NCBI GenBank assembly: GCA_029204225.1
Contig: CM055099.1
Location: 43,082,597 to 43,146,596, forward strand
DNA length: 64,000 bases
Origin: Diphasiastrum complanatum
Lineage: Eukaryota; Streptophyta; Lycopodiopsida; Lycopodiales; Lycopodiaceae
Direction: 5' to 3'
The translations under genes were made by a program, and so were the position numbers. The first letter of the stretch is position 1, and each line of letters opens with the position of its first letter. The notes under the pieces are model-generated. The model did not search any database. It was not told where the DNA came from and saw only the letters and a program-made list of their open reading frames with translations. Shown here one piece after another: positions 1 to 12,787 of this stretch.

Positions 1-1539
1 AACTCGAAAAAGTTTTTCTTAGTTTGAAAATGTATATCTCAATTTAATAATATTTTATTTTCTAAATACATTTTGAATTATAAAATTGTTTTTTTCGATA
101 TTATAATCTCACTCATATTTTTTAGGTAGACTCTATCCTCATTAACATTAAATGGTGACAAGTTTGTATTTTTTTTTTAACATTTTTATAACATGGGCGT
201 TGAGTCCAAATGCTTGTCGAAAACTTTTTTTTCAAATTAACACAAAACCTGTAAAAAAAAATTGTAGACTTTTTAGCAACTCATGGCGAAAAGCCTATTG
301 ATTCTATAAGGATAGATCTCTAACTATATTTCGTTGTCTTGTAACTTTAGCACAACTCTAACCCCAGCAGCCTAACACTAACCCCACAACTCTAATCCCA
401 TCAATCTAACACTAACCACACAAGTCATTTAAAATAGTTGTGAAGAAGGAGAAGAGAAAAGAGTTAAAGGGAGGTAGCTCATTTATTAATGCCCTTAATT
501 TAATGTTAAAGTATTAAAAAACATTAAGCCATGAAAATAGCAAAAACATGAAAAAATAGCAACATTCATAAAAAAAACATTAGATTATAAAGCAATAGCA
601 CATGAAAATGCTAGAGCACTCAAATTGGTAGAATTTCCTCCTCTCAATTAGCATGTGAAATGGAGTACAAGAGATGTCCTTTTATTCTTGGCCAAAAGCA
701 TGGTTTGGTGGTACCAAAAAAAATCATTTTTCATTGTACATTTTAATAATACATTTCACTTTTTGGAGATTTGAAAAGAAGCTTGATAGATGCTACTCAC
801 GAGTTAATGCAATGAAGGCGTCCCCAATAATGATGGGCCTACTCTCTCCTTTAATAAAAAAAATACTGTATTTTTATCCAAAAAATGTAGTCTTTAGTAG
901 TCCATGTTGTATCACCAAACCATGTTTTTAGCCTCTTGGGAGGCCCAAGCCCCTTTGTTTCTATTGGCTACTTCATTGACGGAAGGATTGAAATTCTAGC
1001 CCTCCAACTAGATCTATGGTGCAAAAAAAGCACGCTCCACCTAGCACCAATTTAACTTTGACTATATTGGGCGAATTTTTTGTGAAGGAATTGGTCCAAG
1101 CGAAAGATCCCCAACGAGGAAAAGACCCACACTGTCCTTACGCGAGTGATTAGGGTAACGTCGCTTCCAATCCTGAGGGTTGTCCTAATCACCCCGCACT
1201 CCCGAGTCAATGAGAGCTTTTCAAGCTCTTAAAAATATGACTGCTGAGAAATGCCACTTTCTTACTACCATCTCATATTATCAGTCAGTCAGTCGGATTG
1301 ATATATTCCATATTTATGTACTTAGTTCCACACATACACTTATTCATGATAGAATTATCACTCCTTTGCTAGCTGTTGGTAGAACTGCTCTTTGTTGCCT
1401 TCTCTCTTGTTTTTTTTTCTTTTCACACTTTTCAACGGCAGGGATGGATTTTTTAGACTGATAATGATTTTGAAAGGAAAAATAGTCGATCTTAGGATTT
1501 GACTCAAACAACAACTCAGCTATTTACTCCTTGCTCGTT

Positions 1540-1607
<68 letters not shown>

Positions 1608-2185
1608 TGGTATGTTGGCTGCTTGCCCTCTTTTCTGCTCAGTTCTGGCTCACTCTTTTGATAATAATCTCAACAACGCACAAGAAAAATGAAACCTATT
1701 CTTATAGGGAAAAAAGAAAGTTTTCCTAGATTAAAATAAACTAAAATAAAAGAATTTCATACTAGGAAAAGGTTTTTTTGCCTAAAAACCAAATCTAGAA
1801 AAAATGGATACATTTTATTTATATAGAAAAATCATTTAGAAAAAAAAAAATTCTAGTTGATTGTCTCTATTTAGGAAAAAAAAAATGTCCCACTTTTTTT
1901 AATATGAAAATTTTTAGTTGTGCTCATTTCAATCTAGGAAAAAAAAATTTTAAAAAACTCACTTTATGTTCATTTCAATCTAGATAAATTTCTAGAAAAA
2001 AAATTTCTATATAAATCTCTCTCTTTCTCTCTCTCAAGATAACATAATGGATTTGAGCAACAACAAAAAAATGAAAATTAAGTTTTCGTCGATAACATTA
2101 CATTTTTCGTGTACCTTCCATTTTCTAGTACTACGAGTTATTTTGCATGACGTTCATTCCAACTTCGTAGATGACATCTAATTAT
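1..2185. other. AT-rich intergenic DNA, no gene recognised
   Basis: No open frame here looks like a known protein; the short open frames are low-complexity. Positions 355-420 hold a short degenerate repeat of the type CTAACACTAACCCC. A moderately GC-richer stretch lies at about 930-1210. Positions 1740-2020 are A-rich, with several scattered TTTCTAGAAAAA-like motifs. The only strong simple repeat is the GA tract listed separately. Confidence 0.6.
1544..1608. repeat. (GA)n microsatellite
   Basis: About 65 bases of nearly pure GA dinucleotides with one AAAG interruption. It creates an artificial Arg-Glu open frame that should not be read as a protein. Confidence 0.95.
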
Positions 2186-5003
2186 TTTTTTAAAAAGACA
2201 AAAATATGATTTATAAAACTTATCTATGAATTAAGCAAGTTAGATGCAATTATCTTTCCATTGGTTACATGACCTGCAATTGGACTTTTGTCTCATCCAA
2301 CCCACATGTGATGTTCTTTTGTTTAGAACATTTATTTCTTAAAAAAAAACAAAAATAAATAGAAACCTACAAAATTAACATTGCACATTCAACATATTAA
2401 ACTTAGCGAATACAGAATAATCCAAAACATTTTCGCATACCTCATAACAAAAACATTGCATCAATGAATTGGGTTGATCAACCTCTGACAAGTCATTTAA
2501 TTGCTAGATAATCCATGACAATCACATTACAAGCTGCATCAAATAATTAAAAATTTCACTTCATGCAAAAAAACATTGAATATTAGTCAAATAAAAAATA
2601 CAAAACTAACTTCGACTCCAAGTTGCACTTACATTTCAAAATTTGCCACCAAAATAAACTCATTTTCAACAACCTAAAATGACAATAATTTAAGTAACAT
2701 AGTCATACGATATACGATGTTATACTGTCATTAATTATAAAAAAAAATTATATTAAAAATCTTGAATTAATTTCTCACATGTCCATCACTAAGACCTAAT
2801 GTGTCTCCTGACGTGTTACCAATGAAACTCTTTCTTTTGAATTACCTCCACTTCAATTGAATACATGTCAAAATCTAAGCGTATATGTTATTGTCTTTCC
2901 AAATTTATGTAATATATAAAAAGTGCATTTGTTTAATTTCAAAGGACCTTGTTCAAATTAAACCTTTGATTTTATCTTACATTGTTTTATTGTTCTTACG
3001 ATTCAAGTTATGTTCTTCCTTTAACTTACTTCTTTTAACCATCGAACAACACACATATAATATAAATAAATAGTGTGTTCTTTAAAATAAAATTTTAATA
3101 CATGTTTATCATATAATTTTTTTGAGATCTTGTCTATTACTTTTGACACATGAAAGATCTCATCATATGATAAGATCTCCACCATATGTGAATCGACCAT
3201 AGTAAACCCTGAAAATGAGCCTTCAAATCTTATAACTTCATTGATTTTTTTTAAGATCATGAGCATTTTTAATAATACTCGAAATAAATGTGTTCTTTTT
3301 TGTAAGGCTCAAAAATTTTTGAATAGCTTTTTTACCTTGTTCATTTGACAACAAATTTAACAATTTTTAAATTGCAAGGTCTGACAATGCTTTCATACTT
3401 ACAAAAATCGTGGCAAAATGTAAATCTCAATAAACCAAAACAACAATCATCTCTTATTATGACAAGTAAATGTAATGTACCTAGATAAAAAACGAACATA
3501 TATAAACTGAGTAGTTAACAACATTACTTGACAAAGAATTTATTAACCCTAAACTCTAAACCATGATAATTATGTACGTGTTTGATTGTAATTTTTAAAT
3601 GTCATTAATGTATGTATTGTGATTTTTAATACGTGTTTCATATTGAATCATGATTTTTTTTTAAACTTATTATACTCTTTGTTAAATAATGTTATTAATT
3701 ATTTAATTTTTATGTATCCATTATTTATTTCGATACATTACACTTACTTGTCATAGTAACAAATTATTGTTGTTGACTTGGCTTATTGGGATTTACAGTC
3801 TACCACAGTCTTTGTAAATATGAAAGCATTGGCAAACCTTGAAATTCAAAGAATATTAAATTAATTTTTGAATGAACAAGATAAAAAAATTATTCAAGAA
3901 CTTTTGAACCTTACAAAAAGAACACATCTATTTCGAGTGTTATTGAAAATGCATATGATCTTTATAAAATCAATGAAGTTATAAAATCTGAGGACTCACT
4001 TGTATAGTTTATTATGGTCGATCCACATATGGTGAAGATCTCATCATATGATGGAATCTTTCGTGCACCAAAAGTAATAGACATGACCTCAAGAAAACTA
4101 TATGATAAACACGCATTGAAAAAAAAATTAAAAAACAACACTATTTATCTGTTCAATATGTGTGTTGTTCGAAAGTGACTAAAAAAAGCAAAGCTAGAGA
4201 AAGAGCATAACTTAGACCTTAGAAACAATAAAATAATGCAGGATAAAATCAAATGTATGATTCGAACAAGATCTTCTGAAATCAAACTAATGTACTTTTC
4301 AAATGTCACATACATTTGGAAAGAACATGACATATACATTTGAATTTTGAGACGCATTCAATCGAAGAGAAAGTATTCCATGGAAAAAAAAACTCCATAG
4401 GCAGCACTCCAAAAGACACATTAGGTCTTTATAATTAATAGGTGAAAAATCAATTTAAAGTTTTCAATACAGCTTACTTTGCAATTAACGAAAGTATAAC
4501 ATCACACTTTGCAATTAACGAAAGTATAACATCGTATGATTATGTTAATTAAATTATTGTAATTTCAAGTTGCTGAAATTGAGCCCATTGTGGTTAATTC
4601 TATATTTTTTTTATTTGACTAGTATTCGATATTTTTTTGCATGAAATGAAATTTCTAATTATTTGACGTAACTTGTAACATGGTTCTCATAGATTATCTA
4701 GCAGTTAAATGGCTTTTGTCAGAGGTTGATCAACCCACCTCATTGATACAACTTTTTTGTTACAAGATATGCAAAAATATTTTGAATTATTCTGTACTCA
4801 CTAAGTTTAATATATTAAATGTGCAATGTCAATTTTATAAGCTTCTATTTGCTTTTTTCTTTTTAAAAAACAAATGTTCAAAACGATAAATTTAGTTACA
4901 AGTCATGTTACCAATTAGAAAATAATTCCATCTAACATATTTAATTCATAAATAAATTTTACAATTGTTATAAATCATATTTTTGTTTTTTTTTTTTTTT
5001 TAG
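2186..5003. mobile_element. Long inverted-repeat (foldback-like) element, copy 1
   Basis: The two halves are inverted copies of each other around an axis near 3,600. The block at 2,190-2,480 matches the complement of 4,700-5,000, including the shared GGTTGATCAACC. The block at 3,130-3,270 matches the complement of about 3,980-4,110, and 3,410-3,490 matches the complement of 3,715-3,800. Each arm is about 1.4 kb and diverged, so the element is old. Both arms carry remnants of one short peptide pattern (YDxIF...KVID...KLYDKH) also present in copy 2 at 8.4-11.96 kb. No transposase is recognisable. The outermost borders and any target duplication are uncertain. Confidence 0.6.
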
Positions 5004-5034
5004 AACAATGACCTGCCATGGATTATCGATCTTT

Positions 5035-5394
5035 GAAAATACTTTTTCACTTTTTGTTGGAAATTTCCAACGGATGTAACAAACCAGTTGCTTTGAGTCT
5101 TTTCACTTTGTTCACTTGGCATTGTTCACACTTTTGAACATAAGACTCGATGTGACCTTTCATTTTTTGTCAATAAAATTTTCTTTTAACAAAGTCAAGT
5201 GTCCTACGTATACCAAGATGTCTCGCACTGGAACTATCGTGGCACTTATGCAGGATTTGGGTTTTAATGTCCGCAATATCTAAAACACAAGCTTTTCCTC
5301 TACCAAAAAGTAAATCATTTCGAATTAAATAATCATCAAATATTTTCTCTTCGCGGGACTTCTTGGAATCCTGCTTTTGAAGATTACTTCTCAC
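5035..5394 (-). pseudogene. Ty3/gypsy integrase zinc-binding (H2C2) fragment
   Basis: Read on the minus strand, this gives the N-terminal part of a Ty3/gypsy integrase. A stretch like LLFGRGKACV is followed by a histidine-rich segment (ILHKCHD...ARHLGIRRT). After an in-frame stop near 5,170 comes YVQKCEQCQVNK, the Cys-Cys half of the zinc finger, and then a GLLHPLEI-like segment. The catalytic core, reverse transcriptase and LTRs are absent. It is a dead fragment directly beside foldback-like element copy 1. Confidence 0.72.
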
Positions 5395-5540
5395 AATAGA
5401 GCTTCTTGCCCAGACTTATTGCTAAATACAACTGAAAAACTCATCGGTCCCGACAAAGATCTCATAAAAAAAGATATAACTCGAATTGGAACTCAACAAA
5501 GCATACCTAATTAACCTCTCCAATCTTGCATTGACACTTA

Positions 5541-5936
5541 ATGATTGAAAATGTAGATCTTCTGGAACAAATGCGTGGACTATTTGCTGCAAGGAATCTG
5601 GTTAATACATCACGTGAGGACAGGTACGACCATAGCGCTAGCACTGATGGGATTAGCTCTAGCACCAACATAGATGGTATCAGCTTAGAAACTCTCAGGG
5701 AAGGTGATCCCATCAACACCTCCAGTGATGGGCTTTGTGGGCTTCCTCATGGAGATGACGTTGCTAGTACATCAAAAGGATCTTCTCCCTTGGGATGGCC
5801 TTTGGCAAGAAGACAGAGATCTCATTCAGGGCTTTTGTATATTTCTCAAAAGCCTCTTTGCAGCAAGGATTCTTTCATTGGGAAGAGAAGAGGGAAAAGA
5901 GAGAGAAACAGAAGCTTTAGATTAGTGATGCAGTGA
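5541..5936 (+). CDS. Unrecognised open frame of 131 residues, possible gene-fragment exon
   Basis: An open frame with normal amino-acid composition: Ser/Thr/Asp-rich in the middle, then a basic C-terminus. It contains the pattern ASTSKGSSPLGWPLARR and is GC-richer than the surrounding DNA. I cannot assign it to a family. It may be a captured exon or pseudogene, since no splice partner is recognised and the flanks are transposon relics. A weak open stretch at about 5,980-6,320 downstream may or may not belong to it. Confidence 0.3.
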   Translation: MIENVDLLEQMRGLFAARNLVNTSREDRYDHSASTDGISSSTNIDGISLETLREGDPINTSSDGLCGLPHGDDVASTSKGSSPLGWPLARRQRSHSGLLYISQKPLCSKDSFIGKRRGKRERNRSFRLVMQ

Positions 5937-5939
5937 TGC

Positions 5940-7254
5940 CCAGTTTTAAGAGTTTTTAGATTGCTGAAATTGTTGTTCTACAGATGAATGTGATGCTCAT
6001 ACAGGTCTTGCAGTTTGGTTTGAAGACATTTGGACAATTGCAGATGCCACAATAGAGGTTGATGATTTTTTGAACTTGAATTCCAATGCTGGTTTTTTTT
6101 CCCACTGCAATAGCTTTTGTTCGTTTGTAGTCGGATGGTTATGGGATTTACGCTTCTGCTCTACTTGCAGATCATCTCAAATTTTATCACAACTTGGTGT
6201 CGCCCTTGTAAATCGATTGCGCCTCACTTTCATGCTCTGTTTCTAAAGCATCCTGACGTTGTGTTCTCAAAATTCATGTCAACCAAATGCCAGTAAAAAT
6301 ATTCCCTCCAAAGCAACGTCATCTGAAGCTTGATGGATTCGAACTCATTATTTTTTTTATTTTGAATCGTTAATGTCTGGTGTCAAATACAAATGATCAG
6401 AGAATGTCATGTTGGCGAGTGGATTTTAATAGTCTTGACATTTATGGGACTGTTATTTATGCAGCTTAAATAAAACTTGTCAATAAGCCTTTTGATTTGA
6501 CCGTCGGATGACAACTCGACTTCTTAAGGATATCCGCAAAATCATCAGTCGTCAATCTTTCCGGTTGACCTCTTCATCAATCTTTATTTTCACGTTCTTT
6601 CATTGAAGCTTTGGCGCACAATCATCTCTCACATATTCCGCCTCTTTTGTAAATAAATCCTCAATTGGATCCAACATGACCCTGTGGAACTGTCTCGGAT
6701 TCTCTATTCCCTCCATTGATCGTTCCATTTTTTATATATTTGTTCTATTTATTGTGGCGCACAATGATCATAGATCATGTCCTGACTTGCCTTGTTTTTT
6801 TTGAGTTAGTGTATAGATGGTTGATCGCCTTTCTTCTTACTTCCTTCCCTGGTAGCGATGCACATGATCTACAATTTGATCCATGAAAAAGATTAAACAC
6901 TTAAGCAAGTCTAAACCTTCAATGGCTTACAATCCTTCTTAACTTGATTCAAACACCCTTGAACTATAAAAAAAATAAACTTGGATACTGGATATAAACT
7001 CACGCCGAAGAAAAATGAAGTCAAACAAATATTTTAGTACCAGATCCTACAACAAGAAACAGTTTATAGAATCAGTCTGCACTAGCAGACGTACCCAGTA
7101 GCAGCAAACAACCACTTGTAAAATCTAAAACTTTTCACCTATCCAAAAATCATCAAGATCTCGATTACCACTAGACAGGTCCAAACCTAAATTATTCTGG
7201 ACTTTAAAAGATAAATCACAGTGTTTCTGAAACACACTCCACACCAAAAGTTGA
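5940..7254. other. Intergenic DNA, nothing recognised
   Basis: Stop codons are frequent in all frames and I see no known domain. The 3' end may contain unrecognisable upstream parts of the copia relic that becomes readable at about 7,255. Confidence 0.5.
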
Positions 7255-8180
7255 TAATTGCAAACTGTCATAAATAGTGAATACAATTCACTGCTCAAAA
7301 TTTAATATGGTCTATTGTAGATCTTCCACCAACGAAGAAAGTCATCGATATAAAATGGATCTTCAAAAGAAAGCTCAACCTAGATGGATTTACTGCCAAA
7401 TGGAGGGCAAGATTCGTAGTAAAAGACTACAAACAAGTTCAAGGTATTGATTACAATGAGACTTTCAATCTCATAGTTATATTACAATCTCTCAGAACTC
7501 TGTTTACAAATGTTGTTATCAACAATTTTGAAATCCATCAAATGGATGTCAAGAAAGCATTTCTACATGAAAAAATTCAAAAAATTTACATCTTGCAATC
7601 TAAAAGATATGAGGTAAAGAACCAAGAACATAAAGTTTGTAAACTGCATAAAGCCCTATACAAACAAGCTCCACGTGCTTGGTTTAATAAAATAAACTCA
7701 TACCTTATGCATATTGATTTCAAACCAAACACTATTGATAACAATGCTATGTACAACATTCATATACTACATCAATGATCAATGCACTTTGTGTTGATGA
7801 TGCATTATTATTTAGCAATAATAAATTTTTATTGTCAAAGATTAAATCAATTCTTTCAAAATAATTTGATATGACTGATCTAGGTGAAATACATTATTTA
7901 CTCGACATTCATATCAATAAAAATAGAATAAATAAAAAGTTTTATCTCAATCAATACAAATATATGCATAACGTGTTGTAAAAATACAATACAAATGACT
8001 ACAAGCCCATCGATTCACCAATGAATGCACTATGCTATGATAGAACCATTTCTGCAGGATCAACTCTATATGGGTACATCGATTCAGATTGGGGTGGAGA
8101 TTTAGATACCACAAAATCAACTTCTGGTTATTGCTTTTAACTAACAGACGGTCTAGTCTCTTGAAATAATAAAAAATAAA
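7255..8180 (+). pseudogene. Ty1/copia reverse transcriptase/RNase H relic
   Basis: On the plus strand the copia RT can be followed across frameshifts. First comes the segment equivalent to KWIFKRKLNLDG, then GIDYNETF at about 7,445. MDVKKAFLHEKI starts at 7,542, then KALYKQAPRAWF. A weakened catalytic box (CVDDALLFSNN, normally YVDD) lies near 7,790, and DLGEIHYLLDI near 7,880. RNase H follows as YIDSDWGGDLDTTKSTSGYCF at about 8,070-8,140. Several stops and the Y-to-C change at the catalytic box show that it is dead. No LTR is seen. Confidence 0.85.
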
Positions 8181-8645
8181 TATCAGTTTCTTTGTCTTCA
8201 ATGAAAGTCTCATAGAAATAAATACAACTACATTAATACAAAAATGACAATTTATTTTAGACAAAACCTTACATCATATAATTTATTGTAGTTACAAATC
8301 CATAAAATGTTTGAAATCTTAGACTAAAATTTGTAATTTATAAAACGTTTATAAAAATTTGAAAGCAAATTCAAGCTTTGAGGAATACTGGTTTATGGAT
8401 AAAAGCAAATACTAATAGTTTAAAAATCTACAAGTACACCAAAATCTAAAAAATATATCATTTGCAATTAGCTCGTTTCATTCTATTGATAAGTAAAATA
8501 AGTACAAGCAATTTAAATTTTATTTTTTACATTTAAAATAATTATCAAACATTTGGTCGCATAGCATAATTATTTTTTTATTTAAAAGTGAAAACAAAAA
8601 TAATCCATTTAAACTACAATTTATGTTGTACAAGATCTCATTATC

Positions 8646-8909
8646 ATGAATGAAATGAACAATACAACTATGAATAACTTTCTTGAATATATCAAGCGAT
8701 TAAAAGAAATCAAACCATTGTTACAACAATTTCTCACCAATGAAAACAAAAAAAGTTTAATTTGTGAAAGTTCGTTTTCACAAATTAAATCCAAAAATAA
8801 AGTGGTAATAAAATCAGACGAGAATGGTCAACATCGTAAAAACTCTACTAACCTTATGATTGATGGTCCTACATATGACCAAATCTTTCGAGTTCCAAAA
8901 AAAAATTGA
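8646..8909 (+). CDS. Unrecognised 87-residue frame in the foldback-like element
   Basis: A Lys/Asn-rich frame. Its inverted counterpart at 11,586-11,314 (minus) shows related residues (KSFMINSFTCNQIFRLLKKK against NLMIDGPTYDQIFRVPKK). A further relic near 55,220-55,520 is broken by stops. The foldback-like element at 2.2-5.0 kb has a similar segment. The frame is not preserved across copies, so it is probably the remnant of an ancestral protein rather than an active gene. I do not recognise the family. Confidence 0.25.
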   Translation: MNEMNNTTMNNFLEYIKRLKEIKPLLQQFLTNENKKSLICESSFSQIKSKNKVVIKSDENGQHRKNSTNLMIDGPTYDQIFRVPKKN

Positions 8910-9053
8910 AATGGTAAAAAATATATGACAAAACTCTTTTAGCAAAACATTTTTTGGATCAGCATTCGATAATTCTTTCCAATCTACAAAAAGTGAAAAA
9001 GTGTTTTAAAAGCAAGTTTAATCAATTACAAAATGTACGTCACAAACTTTTGA

Positions 9054-9055
<2 letters not shown>

Positions 9056-9098
<43 letters not shown>
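9056..9098. repeat. (TA)n microsatellite
   Basis: A run of about 43 bases of alternating T and A inside the left arm of foldback-like element copy 2. Confidence 0.95.
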
Positions 9099-9101
<3 letters not shown>

Positions 9102-12100
9102 AATAATATCCATGATATTACGCCTCTAAATTTTTCGAAAGCCAACTTTTTATTGAAATAAAAAAACATCTACCTTTCAGAGCTTGTTTCAATTCCGTCA
9201 AAAAAAAATCACAAGATGACTTGTGATGAAACAAGTCTTATATTAAAGGTGAATATAACTACGTTATTTAATGACAATCATGACAAACAAACTTTTGATA
9301 TTCAAACACAAGATTGATTTTAATATAAAAAAAAATTATGAAACATTCATATTGACTTTGAGTAAATATTACCTTTTTTTAATTTTAAAAAAGTGCAAAA
9401 AAATGATAAACTTTGTAATCCTTTCATGTAGACTGAATACACACCTAATGATGAAACATAAATTTCAATAAATTGATTTTATTTGATTGTTAATTTTTAA
9501 ACTTTATTATGTAAACACATTTTATGCATGAAACAATTGATTTTATATATTATTTAAACACTACAAACTAATTTATCATACACATAAATGTCTATCGTGA
9601 TTTTTCATATATGATCATGTGTTATTTTTTATTTATTTTTAATTTTTTTTCATTCATATGCAAAATTAATCTATTTATTCAACAAATTTTCATGTTGAAT
9701 GAAAACATACATGCATAATTTAATTGTAATTATAAAACAAGATTATAATAAAATCAAATTAAATTTGGACTTATTTTTTATGGAACAAATATATTAACTA
9801 TGTAAATATTTTATTTTTCAAATTTCATAACTTCAATAAAAATTAATGACACATGTCATAATAAAGTAGAAATTCATAATATGATACAATTTAAGATTTA
9901 CAGTTTAATATAATTTTAATCATTTTTATACTGGTGTAGTTATATTTGTGATATTCTAGTTGATAATGAAAAGGAAAAAAAACAATTAAAAAAGACATTT
10001 GCACCTACGAGTTATTTTACAATTACATTAGTACAAAAATTACTTTAAACACCAAGCTCTAAACCATATAATTTATTTTGTAAACTCATTTTTTTTTTTT
10101 AGTATTTTGAATTATGTTTTTAATACTAGGCATTTTATAATCTTGATAATTTTTTTACAAATACACAAAACATTGCTTTAAAAAAAATTTATAAATTATT
10201 AAATTTGATTAAAACGTTATTAATTATAATTTTTTATATAGCTTATGAAAATAATGTTACATAATTAAAAAGTGCATTTAGATAAAAATTGTGATTCATT
10301 ATTTACATTTTCTATGTATTTTTCTTGAACATGAAAAGACATTCAAATATTTAAAATCATGTATAATAATAAAAAATTAAAAACAAAATAAATTAACAAT
10401 TAAAAATTTATTTTGTATTTATTATATTCATTGTTTTTATTTGAATAAAAAATTGAAATTTAACATTAAGAAAAAATCACCTTATCATGAATTTGTAAAT
10501 CATCATTACATGTGTCATTGATTTTTATTGAAACTATTTGAGCATTCAAATCTAAAAAAAAAATTAATTTAATTTATATATAGTATTCAAAACATGTCTT
10601 TTTTATAATTATTGTTGCATCATATATGTATAAACGCAAAAATGCAAAAAAAAAATAAGAATTAAAAAAATTGACACGTTCATATATAAAAAATTTATGA
10701 GACATTCAAATGCATAATAAATTAATTTGTAACTTCTTTTTTATACAATTAATATCACATCAATTTGTAAATCAAATTATTCATTGATTTAAAAATTTAA
10801 AAATTAATTAATTAATGCACAAACTGCTTTTACATACAAAAGTTTAAAAATTATCAATCAATAAAATTTAATTCATTAAAATTTGTATTTCATCACTAAA
10901 TACGTATACAACCTCCAAAAAAAAGTTTCAAATTAATCATTCTTTTACACTTTCTAAAAGAAATTTAAAAAAATTATTCACTTAAAATTCAATTTTAATA
11001 TCTTATAAAAAAAAGTTATCAAAACTAGTATTATATTAAATATCAAAGATTTATCTTTCATAATTGTCATTAAATAACACACTTATATTCATTTTTGATA
11101 TAAGACTTGTACTATTACAAATCATCACTCTGTGATTTTTTTTTTTATACTTTTTTTTTGGATGAAATCGAAACAGGCATCCAAAAAGATATATTTTTTG
11201 TTTTCAATAAACAATTGACTCCTAAAAAATGCAAAGATATAATTTTATTAATATTATTTTTTATTTTCTGTTTTTTCAAAAACTCGTGATCTTAAAATTC
11301 ATTAAACTCGCTTTTAAACCACTTTTTTATTTTTTGTAAATTTAATAAAAAATATTGAATGCTGATCTAAAAAATATTCTGCTAAAAAAAATTTGACGTA
11401 TAAATTTATATCATCTCGATCTTTTTTTTTCAGAAGTCGAAAGATTTGATTACATGTAAAACTATTAATCATAAAGCTCTTCAGATTTTCACGATGTTGA
11501 TCACTCTCGTTTAACCTCATCATCATATTATCTTTGAATACAATTTGTAAAAACGAACCTTTACAATTTTTTGTTTTCATTGACAAAAAATTGTTGTAAC
11601 AATGCCTTGAATTTCTTTAAATGGATGATATTTAAAAAAAAACATTAATCATAGTTGTACCGTTCATTTAATCTATAACAACGAAAGCATATACAATTTA
11701 TAAACAACGATTGGTGAATCATAAATTACAGCTTAAATGAATTATTCTGATATTCACTCTTGAATATTAAAAAAAACAATTATGTTATGCGAACAAATGT
11801 CTAATAATTATTTTAAATGTAAAAAATAAAATATACTCCAAAAATATTTGTACTTATTTTACTTGTCAATATAATGAACGAACTAACTACAAATTACATT
11901 TTTACTAAGCTTGTAGTTAACTTTTAGATTGCCAAACTGTTGGTACTTGTTTTATGTCAATATTCCTCTATCTTTCTAGTATCAATAAACTTCCAATTAT
12001 GAAAAATTGTGATACAACAATTTCAATCCCTCCATATAATTTTTTTCAATTACATTTTTCATTGATTTCTATCTTTCATCAAACCTCAACACTACTATCC

Positions 12101-12119
12101 TCATGTTTTTAATTTCCAT

Positions 12120-12430
12120 CTATGTTGAAGAGTTTGTGGATATCGAGGCAACCCTAACCATAATTAATAAGTGAGAGATTTTATACCGTACGTGTGTAAG
12201 TCCAACTCGATGATCTCATAATTAATTGATTAGTTATGAATTAGTAAAAGGATTTTAAGCCTTTCAGCGAGATTTTTAATGTAACAAAGCCTAATAATCA
12301 AATGAGTGAATAAAAAAAATTCTCCTCCAAATTTTCAAATGGATTTTCTTCGATTTTCAAATTATAAATATGTAAAATAGAAATTGGCCAATAGGATTTG
12401 AGGCCAAAGCCCTAAAATTCGATACATAAT
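12120..12430. repeat. Diverged segment with an inverted copy at about 54,140-54,410
   Basis: Shared blocks include the GTGTAAGTCCAACTCGATG-type segment, the run around TAACAAAGCCTAATA, and the ATTAATAAGTGA context. They occur here on the plus strand and on the minus strand near 54.2-54.4 kb. No protein is recognisable. This is part of the outer arm of the large inverted duplication. Confidence 0.6.
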
Positions 12431-12593
12431 AATAGTTTCGAGTTATTAATATTTTCTCTCTTCATTTCAATACAAGCAAGTTGGGCCTCTTATGGAATGG
12501 AATGTCCTTCCACTTTTTTTTCCTCCTCTATTTCTCATGTTTTTTTTGGATTTGCTGGATTTGATGCTTGTTGGAGTTGATCATTGTTATACT

Positions 12594-12599
<6 letters not shown>

Positions 12600-12635
<36 letters not shown>
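12600..12635. repeat. (GA)n microsatellite
   Basis: A short GA tract at the position mirrored by the long (CT)n tract at 53.86 kb in the other arm. It was probably already present before the duplication. Confidence 0.9.
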
Positions 12636-12637
<2 letters not shown>

Positions 12638-12787
12638 TAAAATAAAATCTATCATTGTTTGAGTAGTGTTAATTGTTGAAGTTAATAAATCGTAGTGTCA
12701 ATGCTTAGTATTAAACGTGGATCATATGCATTTACTGGATTATGAACTATGTTACCGCTCTCATGAGAACAAATATCCGCGTGACAA

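Larger units (their letters stand above)
8400..11960. mobile_element. Long inverted-repeat (foldback-like) element, copy 2
   Basis: A 3.5-kb AT-rich block that is one long imperfect palindrome, axis near 10,178. Positions 8,520-8,600 match the complement of 11,760-11,840. The frame at 8,646-8,905 has its inverted counterpart at 11,586-11,314. Positions 9,250-9,300 match the complement of 11,045-11,100, and 9,480-9,700 match the complement of about 10,620-10,870. Each arm is about 1.75 kb. The arms carry a degenerate frame with the pattern YDQIFRxPKK, shared with copy 1. No transposase domain is recognised. A (TA)n tract lies in the left arm. Confidence 0.68.

Noticed and set aside
1499-1729. 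Open frame with long Arg-Glu repeat
   Set aside because: Produced by the GA microsatellite. The same applies to the Arg/Glu, Ser/Leu and Thr/His frames at 33.1-33.4, 50.5-51.2, 53.8-54.2, 54.4-54.7 and 62.7-63.0 kb.
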